A DNA stretch of 64,000 bases from JABFRJ01 sp963847145 (GTDB lineage: Bacteria > Pseudomonadota > Alphaproteobacteria > Rhizobiales > Hyphomicrobiaceae): the NCBI GenBank assembly GCA_963847145.1, contig CAWJYN010000003.1, positions 868,001 through 932,000 on the forward strand, written 5' to 3'. Numbering within the stretch: position 1 is the stretch's first letter; each line of letters opens with the position of its first letter. The notes beneath the pieces were generated by a model. The model saw only the letters and a list, made by a program, of their open reading frames with translations, did no database searches and was not told the DNA's origin. Both the position numbers and the translations under genes were made by a program. This document shows positions 33,683 through 44,075 of this stretch, one piece after another.

Positions 33683-34395
33683 TCAAGAGCCGAGATAGGA
33701 TTTGCGGATACCGGCATCGTTTTTGATGTCGATGGCTGGACCGCTCATGACCACGTTGCCGGTTTCAAGCACGTAGGCCTCTGTCGCGAGATTGAGCGCC
33801 AAGGCAGCGTTCTGTTCCACCAACAGGATGGACACGCCAGCCTCCGCATTGATGCGTCCCATGATGCGGAAGATTTCTTGCACGATCAACGGCGCGAGAC
33901 CGAACGATGGTTCGTCCAGCAGCATCAGCCGTGGCCGCAGCATCAGTGCGCGGGCGATGGCCAGCATTTGCTGTTCGCCGCCGGAGAGCGTGCCGGCCTG
34001 TTGGGCCAAACGTTCCTTGAGGCGCGGAAAGTAAGTGAAGACCCGCTCCAAGTCTTCGCGGACGGCGGCCTTGTCGCGCCGGGTGTGGGCGGCGACGCGC
34101 AGGTTTTCGTCGACGGTGAGCCCGGTGAACGTGCCGCGGCCTTCGGGAACGTGCGCAACGCCCAGGCGGGCAATATCTTCGGTGGCCAACCGGTCGATCG
34201 GCTTGCCGTCGAGCAGCACGCGGCCTTCGCGCCGGACCATGCCAACGACGGCGCGCAAGGTGGTTGTTTTGCCGGCGCCGTTGGCACCCAGAATTGTGGT
34301 GATGCCGCCCGCGGCCAGCTTGAAGCTGATGCCATGCAGGGCTTCGGATGGCCCGTAGAAGGCCTTGAGCCCTTCGACTTCAAGGGATGCCGACA

Positions 34396-34396
<1 letters not shown>
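33683..34396 (-). CDS. livF: Branched-chain amino acid-type ABC transporter ATPase LivF
   Basis: 237 residues: Walker A GANGAGKTT, the LSGGEQQMLAIARAL signature, Walker B LMLLDEPSFGLAP and the switch His in LLVEQN(A). The AYVLETGNVVMSG end is typical of LivF. It energises uptake together with LivG. Its ATG overlaps the livG stop by one base (34396), and livH begins 9 bases downstream of its stop. Confidence 0.93.
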
Positions 34397-35262
<866 letters not shown>

Positions 35263-35483
35263 TTGGCTCGTTGCACAACAACGGCAGCGGTTTTGGGAAG
35301 TTGGCCTGACAGATGTGGCTGGCGCAAGGTGAAAGTCGACTTGGAGAGAAAATTTGCCGGAACGCGGGTGCCTGGCATCACTGGGGGCATCACTGGGGGC
35401 ATCACATCACTTCAACGCCCATGACTTTACGTTTCATTGACGGAGCGGGGACAATTCTGGTCAAAGTTTAACAATTTAGACAG

Positions 35484-36491
35484 ATGTTCAGTGCACGAGC
35501 GTTCACCCGGCGCCGGGGACCACTGGGTATTCCTTTGGTTGCTGGTGCCGGCGCGCCTCGGTTCCACGGAGGGCGTGGGGGCCGTGCATTGGTATGTGTG
35601 CGTTGGGGTCTTGTATGCGTTTTGGCCAGGTTGTGGACGGCAACGCTGCCGGCCTCGGTCAGCGGCCCCAGTTGCGCCAATCCAGTGCTGATTGCGGCCG
35701 GATCGTCGACGACGTGCACAGTGACCTACGCGACACGAAGGGCAGATGTCGCGGCCAACAAATTTACCGTGGCGACGCAGTGGGATATCTGCGCGACCGG
35801 CGGTGCTTGTGCTGGTGGCATTTCGGACAGCCTTTCGAACACGCTGACGGCGCACTATCAGGGAACACCGATGATCACGGGGGCCGCGCTCATCGCGCCT
35901 TACAACAGCGCCGGCACGACGATTGATCTGGGGTCAAACGTCACGGGCGTGTGGACGTCGATGGGCGTCGGAATGGCGCCACGCCACGGCTCGGTCACGG
36001 TGAGCGGCAGTGTGTTCACGTCGGTGCCGACGCCGCGCTTTTATGGCCCTGACAGCTTCACGTTCACGGCGACGCATACCAATGGCACGTCGAGCGCTGC
36101 GACGGTGAGCGTGACGGTCGGCAATCCGCCACCACCGACTGCTACCAACGCAACGATGGCGGTGCCCTACAACAGCAGCGGCACTGCGCTCGCTCTCACG
36201 TCGAAAATCACCGGGGTTGCGACGTCGATGGCGATTACGAGCGGGCCGGGGCGCGGAACCGCAACGGCGAGCGGGTCTGTGGTGACGTATATTCCCAACG
36301 CAGGATACAGCGGCGCTGACAGCTTTGCTTATACCGCGACGGGACCTGGCGGCACTGGCGTTCTGCCGTGCTGCAGCGCCGGACTGTACATCGCCGGTCT
36401 GGGTGCAGAATGGCTGCGTGTCGTTGGCTATCGGCCGGGAGCGCGGCTTTGGCACCGGTTGGGGCGCAACGCGAGCGTCGGCCGAGCATGA
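35484..36491 (+). pseudogene. Remnant of a large Ig-like repeat surface protein
   Basis: The stretch from about 35650 encodes a C-terminal DUF11/DUF7507-like piece (ANPVLIAAGSSTTCTVTY, then GISDSLSNTLTAHYQG), followed by two Ig-like/cadherin-like repeats built as APYNSAGTTIDL...GVWTSMGVGMAPRHGSVTVSGSVF and AVPYNSSGTALALTSKITGVATSMAITSGPGRGTATASGSV. Both begin with PYNSxGT and end with a YxGxDSFxYTAT unit. There is no signal peptide or start with a binding site, and after the second repeat the reading frame leaves the domain. It is best explained as the eroded remains of a long adhesin-like gene. Confidence 0.55.
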
Positions 36492-36672
36492 GGCGTTGGG
36501 GGTGTGCGCCAGCAAGAGCCACGCGTGTGCTCTCAAGCGGACCGCCTGCGCCGCTGGGCTGCAACCAACTTTAACACGCGAATAGTGCCGTTGCACACGC
36601 GTAAGTTACATTTTTACTGGTTGTTGCGTTGACCATTGCTACCATGTCGTGCGCAATTTCTGCGTGTAGCAG

Positions 36673-37656
36673 GTGAACGGCAGTGTGCGCCCAATCCTGA
36701 TGTTGCGTTGCGTTGGTGCGGGGGTGACGATGGCGAGCGGGGCCGTCGGACAATCGCTGAGCGGGATCGTGTGTGTCGCGGTCTGCGCTATAGGCTTCTC
36801 GTTGGTCCCTGGCCAGCGGGACTTGGCGCGTGCGCAAAGCGTCAGCGGCCAACCACCGGACGTGCCTAGCGAAAGCCAAATGGCAATGCCGGGTATTCTG
36901 CGCTTTTTCAGTGGGTGGGGCGGCGATGCGGGCTCCGAAGCGGAGGCGGCGCTTCCAACCGGGCTCGGTTCCTGGCACCGCAAAACGACCATCGATATCG
37001 AGCCATCGGCTGAGAGCTGGGCCGGGCTTGATGGCTACCGGCGTGTGGCTTCACTTTATGCAGGCGTGACGTGGTCGCCGTTCGGTAACCTCCGCCAGGA
37101 TGGGCCGCGGGTGCGGATCTTAGGCGGGGAGAGTTTTTACAAATATGGTGGCCGGCGCTACGACAGCGAACTTGACGACTCGCAATGGGTGGCATTTACC
37201 GGCCGCGCCACCTTCATGGAGGCCTTGGCCGGTTGGCAGATCTCGCAGGGTGCGACGACGGTCAAGCTGTTCGGCGGCATGACTTGGACGAACCACCGCA
37301 TCGCCCCTTACGATACGGCCACGGGTGTGCAGGGTGCGGCCAAGGGGGCCAAAGCCGCGCTGGAAGTGTGGCACAATTGGTCGCCGAAGTTGTGGACGTC
37401 ACTCGATGTTTCGGCGGCGCAGGTGCACCGGACTTATGCTGCGCAACTGAGAGTGGGTTGGCGCTTCGACCCGTCGTGGTCCGCTGGACCGGAGGCAAGT
37501 TTGATCGGCCATACCGAAGCCGCGCTGCAGCGGGCTGGAGGTTTCTTGCGCTATGAAAGCCTGGGCGATGAGTTCACGATTTCCGGCGGGCACATGCGGG
37601 CCCGCGGTGACATTCCGTCGGCCTATGGCACGGTCCAATATCTGCGCCGGTTCTAG
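36673..37656 (+). CDS. bcsS: Cellulose biosynthesis protein BcsS-like outer membrane protein
   Basis: About 327 residues (308 from the ATG at 36730, which follows GGGGG and opens a signal peptide). After the signal, FFSGWGGDAGSEAEA, then GLDGYRRVASLYAGVTWSPFGNLRQDGPRVRILGGESFYKYGGRRYD and several beta-strand pairs ending in YGTVQYLRRF fit the BcsS beta-barrel family linked with cellulose secretion in Alphaproteobacteria. No bcsA or bcsB is adjacent. It follows the Ig-like remnant by 180 bases. The GTG at 36673 is the longer alternative start. Confidence 0.75.
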   Translation: MNGSVRPILMLRCVGAGVTMASGAVGQSLSGIVCVAVCAIGFSLVPGQRDLARAQSVSGQPPDVPSESQMAMPGILRFFSGWGGDAGSEAEAALPTGLGSWHRKTTIDIEPSAESWAGLDGYRRVASLYAGVTWSPFGNLRQDGPRVRILGGESFYKYGGRRYDSELDDSQWVAFTGRATFMEALAGWQISQGATTVKLFGGMTWTNHRIAPYDTATGVQGAAKGAKAALEVWHNWSPKLWTSLDVSAAQVHRTYAAQLRVGWRFDPSWSAGPEASLIGHTEAALQRAGGFLRYESLGDEFTISGGHMRARGDIPSAYGTVQYLRRF

Positions 37657-37753
37657 CTGCGGCCTTAGCGGTGCTAGGGCCAGTTAGGCACTGACAGCGA
37701 CAGCAAAATCAGTTATGTTCCAGCTTGTTAACCTCAAAATGTGAGGCCGAGCG

Positions 37754-38551
37754 ATGAAGACGATCCTGGTTCCAGTTGATCCGGCCGTAGCCGGTGCCTC
37801 GGCGACGACGTGCGCGCGGTTGCTGGCTGAACGGTTCGGCGCGAGTGTGGACGGGGTGGCGCTGCGGCCGGCCTTTGCCGAGGTGGTGGCCCCTGATCCG
37901 ATCGTTGCGGTCACGTTGCCACCTGCCGACTGGGACGAAACAAAATACATCCGCGAGGCGCGCTCGATCTTTGAAGCGGGTGCAGCGGGAGCGAAGACGT
38001 TCCGCTGGCGCGGTGGTGCGGCGATCGACGATGGCGAACTCGGCAGTCTCGGCCGCGTCTACGACATTACCGTGCTGCCGCGCCCGGGCGCGCGGGGCGG
38101 CCGCGTCACGGCCTTTGAAGCCGCGTTGTTCGATAGTGGCCGTCCGGTACTGATGGCGCCGCCGACAGCGCCCACGACGCTCGGCGATAACATTCTGATC
38201 CACTGGAACCGATCGACGGAAACGGCGCGAACGATCGCTGTGGCGATGCCAGTGCTCGCCATGGCCAAACGTGTGCTGGTGTTGTTTGTCGAGGGTGGTG
38301 CGGTGGCCGGCCCAAGCGCCCGCGAGGTGGTCGCGCATCTGGCCGCGCACGGCATCACGGCAAGTGAGAAATCGTTGGATGCCAAGAGCCGCAACCCCGG
38401 TGACGTCATTTTGCAGGAGTGCAAGACGTTCGGTGCCGATCTGCTGCTGAAAGGTGCCTACACGCAGAGCCGCTTGAGGCAGATGATTTTTGGTGGTGCG
38501 ACCAGCCATATTCTGGCGAAGGCGGAGTTACCGGTGCTGTTTGCGCACTGA
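37754..38551 (+). CDS. Universal stress protein family
   Basis: 265 residues. MKTILVPVDPAVAGASATTCARLLAERFGASVDGVAL starts one Usp domain and the C-terminal GADLLLKGAYTQSRLRQMIFGGATSHILAKAELPVLFAH gives the usual second-half signature with GGxTxxIL and the final PVL strand. It looks like two fused Usp folds, the first degenerate. Such proteins are stress-induced, often nucleotide-binding; the G-2x-G-9x-G(S/T) motif is partial. It stands alone after bcsS. Confidence 0.85.
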   Translation: MKTILVPVDPAVAGASATTCARLLAERFGASVDGVALRPAFAEVVAPDPIVAVTLPPADWDETKYIREARSIFEAGAAGAKTFRWRGGAAIDDGELGSLGRVYDITVLPRPGARGGRVTAFEAALFDSGRPVLMAPPTAPTTLGDNILIHWNRSTETARTIAVAMPVLAMAKRVLVLFVEGGAVAGPSAREVVAHLAAHGITASEKSLDAKSRNPGDVILQECKTFGADLLLKGAYTQSRLRQMIFGGATSHILAKAELPVLFAH

Positions 38552-38584
38552 GGGTGCGTTGCAGACTGACCGCTCGTCGAGGTC

Positions 38585-39634
38585 TTAAAGTTCTGGGCCC
38601 CGATGCAGGGAGCCATCCGGCGCGCGAACGTGGCCATCGGGTTCGAGATAGTTCGGGAGAATTGGCACTTTGGCGATGCCGCCGGGGATGTCGAGGACGT
38701 AGGTGGGTTGGGCGAGGCCGGATAGCTGTCCACGCAAGGTCTGCATGAGCGCCTGGCCTGCAGCGATGGTGGTGCGGAAATGGCTGGTGCCGGGAGCGGC
38801 GTCCATGTGGTGGAGATAGTAGGGGTGCACGCGGAGGGCGACGAGGGCGCGCATAAGTTCGGCCATGGCTTCCGGCGTGTCGTTAATGCCTTTGAGCAGC
38901 ACGCTCTGGCTGAGCAGCGGGATGCCGGCATCAACGAGACGCGTGATGGCTGCGCGGGCCTCGGGCGTCAACTCGCGGGCGTGGTTGGTGTGCAGGCCGA
39001 TGTAGACAGCCTTCCCCTCAACTTTAAGCGCGTCGACCAGCGCATCGGTTACGCGCTCAGGTGCCACGACAGGCACGCGCGTATGCCAGCGCAGCACCTG
39101 CACATGCGGGATGGCTGCGAGCGCGCGCGTGATCTCGGCGATGCGGCGCGGCGATAGAATGAGCGGATCGCCACCGGTGAGGATGACTTCGAAAATAGCG
39201 GGATTGGCTGCGATGTAGGCGAGCGCGTTGGCGAGTTTGTCGTCGTCCAGCATGGTCGCGCCGCCGGGGCCGACCATTTCGCGGCGGAAGCAGAAGCGGC
39301 AATAGACGGGGCAGGCGTGGGTGAGTTTGAGCAGCACACGATCCGGGTAGCGGTGGATTAGGCCGGGGACCTTTTCATGGCGGGCATCGCCGATAGGGTC
39401 GGCGCTTTCGCGAGGCTGGGCGATCAGCTCGGCGGCGGTGGGCAGGAACTGACGCGCGATGGGATCGTTGGCATCGCTGGCGTCGATCAACGCGGCCATA
39501 GCTGGCGTGACGGCGATGGCGTAGCGGGCGGCGACGGGGGCGAGTGCACCCGCGTCGTCTTGCGAGACAAAGCCAGCTGAAACGAGATCGTCGAGCGATT
39601 TGAGCGTGCGGGATGGAGGGATATCTTGCGCCAT
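38585..39634 (-). CDS. Lysine 2,3-aminomutase-like radical SAM enzyme (EpmB/KamA)
   Basis: 349 residues from the ATG at 39634. The [4Fe-4S] motif CPVYCRFCFR (Cys108, Cys112, Cys115) binds S-adenosylmethionine; ILTGGDPLILSPRRI and the PLP-lysine region DIPGGIAKVPILPNY follow. EpmB isomerises alpha- to beta-lysine for EF-P Lys34; KamA makes beta-lysine for catabolism or osmolytes. The short length without a C-terminal extension favours EpmB, and efp is 12 kb away in the window, but epmA was not found. No neighbours settle the choice. Confidence 0.85.
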   Translation of the reverse strand: MAQDIPPSRTLKSLDDLVSAGFVSQDDAGALAPVAARYAIAVTPAMAALIDASDANDPIARQFLPTAAELIAQPRESADPIGDARHEKVPGLIHRYPDRVLLKLTHACPVYCRFCFRREMVGPGGATMLDDDKLANALAYIAANPAIFEVILTGGDPLILSPRRIAEITRALAAIPHVQVLRWHTRVPVVAPERVTDALVDALKVEGKAVYIGLHTNHARELTPEARAAITRLVDAGIPLLSQSVLLKGINDTPEAMAELMRALVALRVHPYYLHHMDAAPGTSHFRTTIAAGQALMQTLRGQLSGLAQPTYVLDIPGGIAKVPILPNYLEPDGHVRAPDGSLHRGPEL

Positions 39635-39682
39635 AGGCGGCGGTTTAGGCGTCACGGCCGCGCGAGGCAACCAGAAGAGAGG

Positions 39683-39916
39683 TCAATGCGCGTAGGGGCG
39701 ATGGCGGCGGTAGGCTTGCAGCAGGGCGAGTTGGAGGGCTTGGGGCGGGTTGTCGCGCAGGGCAAGCGCCATGCGGGCCCGGGCCATTTCCTGGGCGGCG
39801 CTGGCGATCGTGCCGCGGCCACTCACACGGGGTTGGATGACACCAAGGACGCCGCTCATCGGATGCAGCGACGGACGGTCGCGATCACGGCTATTCATCG
39901 GGTGGCGCAGCATGGT
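39683..39916 (-). CDS. Small hypothetical protein
   Basis: About 77 residues ending MALALRDNPPQALQLALLQAYRRHRPYAH, with a strongly GC-rich third codon position on this strand and an amphipathic helix in the second half. No family was recognised. The start is uncertain: the ATG at 39916 after GAAAGCG is preferred over ATGs at 39898 or 40024. It is separated by 48 bases from the radical SAM gene on the same strand and might be the upstream gene of a two-gene unit. Confidence 0.45.
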   Translation of the reverse strand, partial: TMLRHPMNSRDRDRPSLHPMSGVLGVIQPRVSGRGTIASAAQEMARARMALALRDNPPQALQLALLQAYRRHRPYAH

Positions 39917-40300
39917 GATCGCTTTCACAGGGGCAATGGATCTGATCGCAAGGACTGCAAGAGCCATGCAAGGTGCGCTGCGCGGCATCTGGCCGTGGAC
40001 CTGTGCCGGAATGAAACGACTCAAGGGGGCCTGTGCCGCTCGTCGGTGCCGATCTGGGACGCCGGTTGAATAGAGCCAAGACAGTGCGAAGGTGCCGCTG
40101 GCAGCCCTGGGTGGAAAACGCCATCAAAGGGGCCGATTTCTGCCGCTCGCTGTGGCATAGAGTTGTGCATTGACGGTAAGCTCTGCCACGCTGCCCATGA
40201 CGGGCGCACGGCGGCGGACTGCGCGGAACCCGGTTTTGCTGGACGTTCTGCCCATTCCGGCTGTTCGATCGCACTCAAACCAGTTGACCATGCGCTGACA
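39917..40300. other. Divergent intergenic region upstream of AsmA
   Basis: About 380 bases between the small minus-strand gene and the plus-strand AsmA gene. It must hold promoters for both. Open frames exist on both strands but have no recognisable products. No repeat or hairpin stood out. Confidence 0.35.
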
Positions 40301-42700
40301 ATGACCGATCGCCGACCGCCCTCACTCGGGACTTACCGGCCCGCACCTGACGATGGCCCGGAGCGGAGCCGTTCCCGTGATGAGCGTGCGCCACGCCAGG
40401 CGGACACGCAGGCCTTGCAGCCCATGCGCGCTGATGTTCCGCCACCGCCGCCGATGGGTGAGAGTTTGCCGCGTATCATCACCTCGCGGGTGCGCGATGA
40501 TGGTCTGCAAGATGCACAACCGCGGACGCGCGCAAAAGGGCGGAAACCGCCGCCGCCGCCGCCGCCGCAGGAAGGAATGAGCTGGCTCCGGCTGGTGACC
40601 TATAGCCTGCTCGGGCTGGTTGTGTTTGTGGTGGCGGCGGGTGCTGCGGCCTTCATGTTCGTGCCGACGGATGTCATTCGCAACCGGGTGGCGGCAGAAG
40701 TGAAAGCGCGGACCGGGCGCGATCTGGTGATCGCCGGTCGGCCAAGCCTCACGATTTGGCCGCGGCCGGCGGTGTCGTTGAAAGATGTGACGCTCTCGGG
40801 TCCGCCGGCGATGGGTGGTGGGCCGTTGATCCGCGTGGCCGAGATTGAAGTGGCAGTGCAAATCCTGCCGCTGCTGCTGCACGACGTGTCGATCGACCGG
40901 TTGATCCTGCGCAGGCCGGTGGTGGATCTGGTGGTCGATGCGCAAGGCCGCCGCAGCTGGGATTTTGCCGATGCAGGACTGGTGCGGCTCGCGCAGGCGA
41001 CGACACCGGGTAAGGTGCTGCCAAAAGAGTTGCAAGATTTTGTGAAGGGCGCGACCGATGCCGCGGGGAGTGCGCCGGCTGCACCATCCGGCCGCTCGCG
41101 CATCAGCGATGTGACGCTCGGCAACGTTGGCGTGATGGACGGTACCGTGCGTTACCGTGATGCGCGTGCGGGTATCGATGAGACCGTGACGGCGCTGAAC
41201 GCAACGTTTGCGCTGGCCAATATTGCGAGCCCGCTGGAGACCAAGGGCGACCTCGTGTGGCGCGGCGAGCCTGTCGCGATCACGGCGCAACTGTCGCCGT
41301 TCCGGGCGCTGATGGACGGACGGCCGATCCAAGCACAGGTGAAGGCTGTGGCAGCGCCGTTGTCGCTCAGCTACGACGGGGCAGCGGCGACGCAGCCCGA
41401 TCTCGATCTTGATGGCCGCGTGTCGCTGAAAGCGGCGTCGCTGGAAAAACTGGCGCGATGGACTGGGCGGCCGGTGGTAGCGGGGCTCGCCGGTGGTATG
41501 TCAATCGAGGGCAAGTTCAAGCAAGCCGCGCAAGTGACGGCCTTCAACGACGCGCGGTTGTCGGTGGGGCCGCTTACCGGCAGCGGAACGGTCAGCGTCG
41601 ATAGCCGCGGTGCGCGGCCGTTTGTGAAAGGCGCGATGCACTTTGCAGTGCTGGACTTCAATGCGCTGAAGATGCTTTCAGAGGTGGCACCGAGTGGTGC
41701 GGTGCCCGTGCAAGCAAAGCCGCAGTCGATTGAAGATCTGTTGAAGGCCGGACCGGAGAGTGCTGCGCCGGCTGCGAAGGCCGCGAAGCCGCAAGTGCGC
41801 GGCTATACGCGCCGCGAGGGCTGGAGCGACGACGTGATCGACGTTTCGGCGCTCGGGTTGCTGGACGCAGACGTGAAACTCGGCTTCGACAAGGTGATCT
41901 GGCAGGACCTGACGACGGGTGCTGGCCAGATGGGCGTGTCGCTGAAGGCGAAAATGGCTAAGCTGTCACTCGAAGACGTGCAGCTCTACAACGGACGCGC
42001 GCGCGGCATTGTCACCGTTGATGCGACGGCTGCGGAGCCGACGATTGGCGGCAATCTCGTCGCTGAGGGCGTGTCGGCGCTGCCGTTGCTGAAGGCACTG
42101 TCGGATTTTGATTGGATCTCCGGCAAGGCACGGATTGCGGTGGCCGTTGCAGGGCGAGGGGCGACAGAGCGCCAGCTCATCGCGACGCTGAACGGCAAGA
42201 CGGATATCTCGATCACGGACGGCGCGCTGATCGGCTACAATTTCGGAAATTTGCTAAAGGGTATCGGCCAGGGACGGGCGCCGAGCTTTGATCGTGTAAC
42301 AACAGAAAAGACCGAGTTCAGCGAGTTTGCGGCATCGGCGCAGATCACCAACGGGGTTGCCCGCAACAGCGATCTGCGCGTGAAGTCGCCGCAGCTCAAT
42401 GCGACGGGCGCGGGCACGATCGACCTGCCGGCGCGGACGATGGACTATGTGCTGAAGCCGAAGATGCAGGCGGGACTGGAAGTGCCACTGAAGATCACCG
42501 GCTCGCTCGACAAGCCGACGGTGACACCGGACGTGGCCGGCCTGCTGCGCGACCCCAATGCAGCGCTGCAGGCGATCCAGGACGCAGCGAAAACCCCGCA
42601 GGGCCGCGAGGTGCAGGATACGGTGAAGGGACTTCTGAACGGCGATCCGGCTTCGCGTGAAAAGGCCAAGGGATTTCTAGATCAGTTCCTTAAAAAATAG
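40301..42700 (+). CDS. AsmA family protein with proline-rich cytoplasmic N-terminus
   Basis: 799 residues. Residues 1-95 are polar with two polyproline runs (46-51 and 83-89), followed by one membrane segment (96-120). The AsmA_N domain starts PTDVIRNRVAAEVKARTGRDLVIAGRPSLTIWPRPAVSLKDVTLSGP, and the C-terminal half carries the AsmA_2 region with GKARIAVAVAGRGATERQLIATLNGKTDISITDGALIGYNFGNLL. AsmA proteins are now seen as bridge-like lipid-transfer or envelope-assembly proteins. The polyproline tail would be a natural EF-P-dependent stretch. Start: ATG at 40301. Confidence 0.88.
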   Translation: MTDRRPPSLGTYRPAPDDGPERSRSRDERAPRQADTQALQPMRADVPPPPPMGESLPRIITSRVRDDGLQDAQPRTRAKGRKPPPPPPPQEGMSWLRLVTYSLLGLVVFVVAAGAAAFMFVPTDVIRNRVAAEVKARTGRDLVIAGRPSLTIWPRPAVSLKDVTLSGPPAMGGGPLIRVAEIEVAVQILPLLLHDVSIDRLILRRPVVDLVVDAQGRRSWDFADAGLVRLAQATTPGKVLPKELQDFVKGATDAAGSAPAAPSGRSRISDVTLGNVGVMDGTVRYRDARAGIDETVTALNATFALANIASPLETKGDLVWRGEPVAITAQLSPFRALMDGRPIQAQVKAVAAPLSLSYDGAAATQPDLDLDGRVSLKAASLEKLARWTGRPVVAGLAGGMSIEGKFKQAAQVTAFNDARLSVGPLTGSGTVSVDSRGARPFVKGAMHFAVLDFNALKMLSEVAPSGAVPVQAKPQSIEDLLKAGPESAAPAAKAAKPQVRGYTRREGWSDDVIDVSALGLLDADVKLGFDKVIWQDLTTGAGQMGVSLKAKMAKLSLEDVQLYNGRARGIVTVDATAAEPTIGGNLVAEGVSALPLLKALSDFDWISGKARIAVAVAGRGATERQLIATLNGKTDISITDGALIGYNFGNLLKGIGQGRAPSFDRVTTEKTEFSEFAASAQITNGVARNSDLRVKSPQLNATGAGTIDLPARTMDYVLKPKMQAGLEVPLKITGSLDKPTVTPDVAGLLRDPNAALQAIQDAAKTPQGREVQDTVKGLLNGDPASREKAKGFLDQFLKK

Positions 42701-42846
42701 CGGCGATGGCAAGAGTTGAGAGGGGCCGCGTGACAGCCGGTTTGCGCATTGGCCGTCTAAAGGCTTGCGCCCGGGCTGCGGACTGCGCACTCTAGGGATC
42801 GGATTTCTTCCAATCTCGGATGTCATACGGTGCCAGGAGCTTTGTT

Positions 42847-43713
42847 ATGCGTTTTCATCCCCACACTTTGAGCGGCAAGTCTGCGCTGGCGGTCGAGCAT
42901 GACGGCCACGCCATTGAGTTGGTGGCGCTGGACGAAAAATTTCCCCACGAGCTCGATGACGTCATCGCAGGCGGGCCGAAGCTGTTGGTAGAAATCGCGG
43001 CGCGGCTGAAAGTGCACAAGGGCAAGGGGCGCGCGATCGCCGAGCTGGTGCCGCGCTTTCCGTTGGCGCGGCCGGGCAATGTCTATTGCATGGGGCTCAA
43101 TTATGCGGAGCACGCCAAAGAGGGCGGGCATGAAGTGCCGACCTACCCAGCCCTGTTCATGCGCACGCGCGAGAGCTTGATCGCTGCTGGAGAGCCGATC
43201 ATGCGGCCGTTGCAATCTGAGCGGCTCGACTATGAAGCCGAATTGATGATCGTCATTGGCAAGGGCGGGCGGCGCATTTCTGAGGCGAAAGCACTGGAGC
43301 ATGTTTTTGGTTACACGCTCTTCAACGATGTGTCGGTGCGCGACTATCAGCGCAAGACCAGCCAATGGACGCCGGGCAAGAATTTTGATCGCACGGGGCC
43401 GGTTGGGCCGGTGGTGGTGACGGCGGACGCGTTGCCAAAGGGCGCGGAGGGTTTGCGCATCATGACGCGGCTCAACGGCAAGACTGTGCAGGATGACAAC
43501 ACGCAGAACATGATCTTCCCCGTGGTGACGGCGATCGCGGCTATTTCAGAATTCGCCACGTTGAAGCCAGGCGATCTCATTGCGACCGGCACGCCACAAG
43601 GCGTTGGCCATGCGCGCAAGCCGCCGCTGTGGATGAGGGCTGGCGACACCGTGGAGATCGAAGTGGCGCAGGTGGGCATCCTGCGGAACACGGTTGTGAA
43701 TGAGGCGGAGTGA
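42847..43713 (+). CDS. Fumarylacetoacetate hydrolase family protein
   Basis: 288 residues. GNVYCMGLNYAEHAKEGG opens the FAH domain, with metal ligands in LDYEAELMIVIGKGGRRI and FNDVSVRDYQRKTSQWTPGKNFDRTGPVGP, and the ATGTPQGVGHARKPPLWMRAGDTVEIEV end. Members hydrolyse or decarboxylate beta-keto acids in aromatic compound degradation. The ATG at 42847 follows AGGAG. No pathway neighbours identify the substrate. Confidence 0.88.
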   Translation: MRFHPHTLSGKSALAVEHDGHAIELVALDEKFPHELDDVIAGGPKLLVEIAARLKVHKGKGRAIAELVPRFPLARPGNVYCMGLNYAEHAKEGGHEVPTYPALFMRTRESLIAAGEPIMRPLQSERLDYEAELMIVIGKGGRRISEAKALEHVFGYTLFNDVSVRDYQRKTSQWTPGKNFDRTGPVGPVVVTADALPKGAEGLRIMTRLNGKTVQDDNTQNMIFPVVTAIAAISEFATLKPGDLIATGTPQGVGHARKPPLWMRAGDTVEIEVAQVGILRNTVVNEAE

Positions 43714-43776
43714 GCAAGCGCCACAGATCATCTCAACAACAGTTGAACGGCACTTGCGTGGCACGACCTCTCCGCT

Positions 43777-43936
43777 CGTCATCCCGGCGAAGGCCGGCCC
43801 TCCCGGCAAGATGAAAATTGGCTTCGTCACCGCGACATTGAACCGTTCGAAATTGTGCGCAAGATCGAACTATCGAAGCAAAGTCGATGCTGCGAAAAAT
43901 CAGATCAGCCGTGGGTCCCGGCCTTCGCCGGGATGA
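43777..43936. repeat. REP-type palindromic pair downstream of the FAH gene
   Basis: GTCATCCCGGCGAAGGCCGG at 43778 and its inverted form CCCGGCCTTCGCCGGGATGA at 43917 are about 120 bases apart. They are the same element family as 8735-8821 and sit between the FAH and GST genes. Confidence 0.8.
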
Positions 43937-44075
43937 AGAGAAAAAAGTATTTGGCACGCCGGGTCCAGGCCCGACACAATAGACGGCGGGGCGCGTGATG
44001 TCGGGTCTCGCTGAAACGCGCTACCCGACGGAACTGGTTGCGTTGTGCGTGCATGCGAGTTGTGGGATCAAATCA

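Noticed and set aside
35372..35405. Repeated TGGGGGCATCAC upstream of the Ig-like remnant as a CRISPR-like or operator array
   Set aside because: Only two to three very short units without spacers; too little to support any function.
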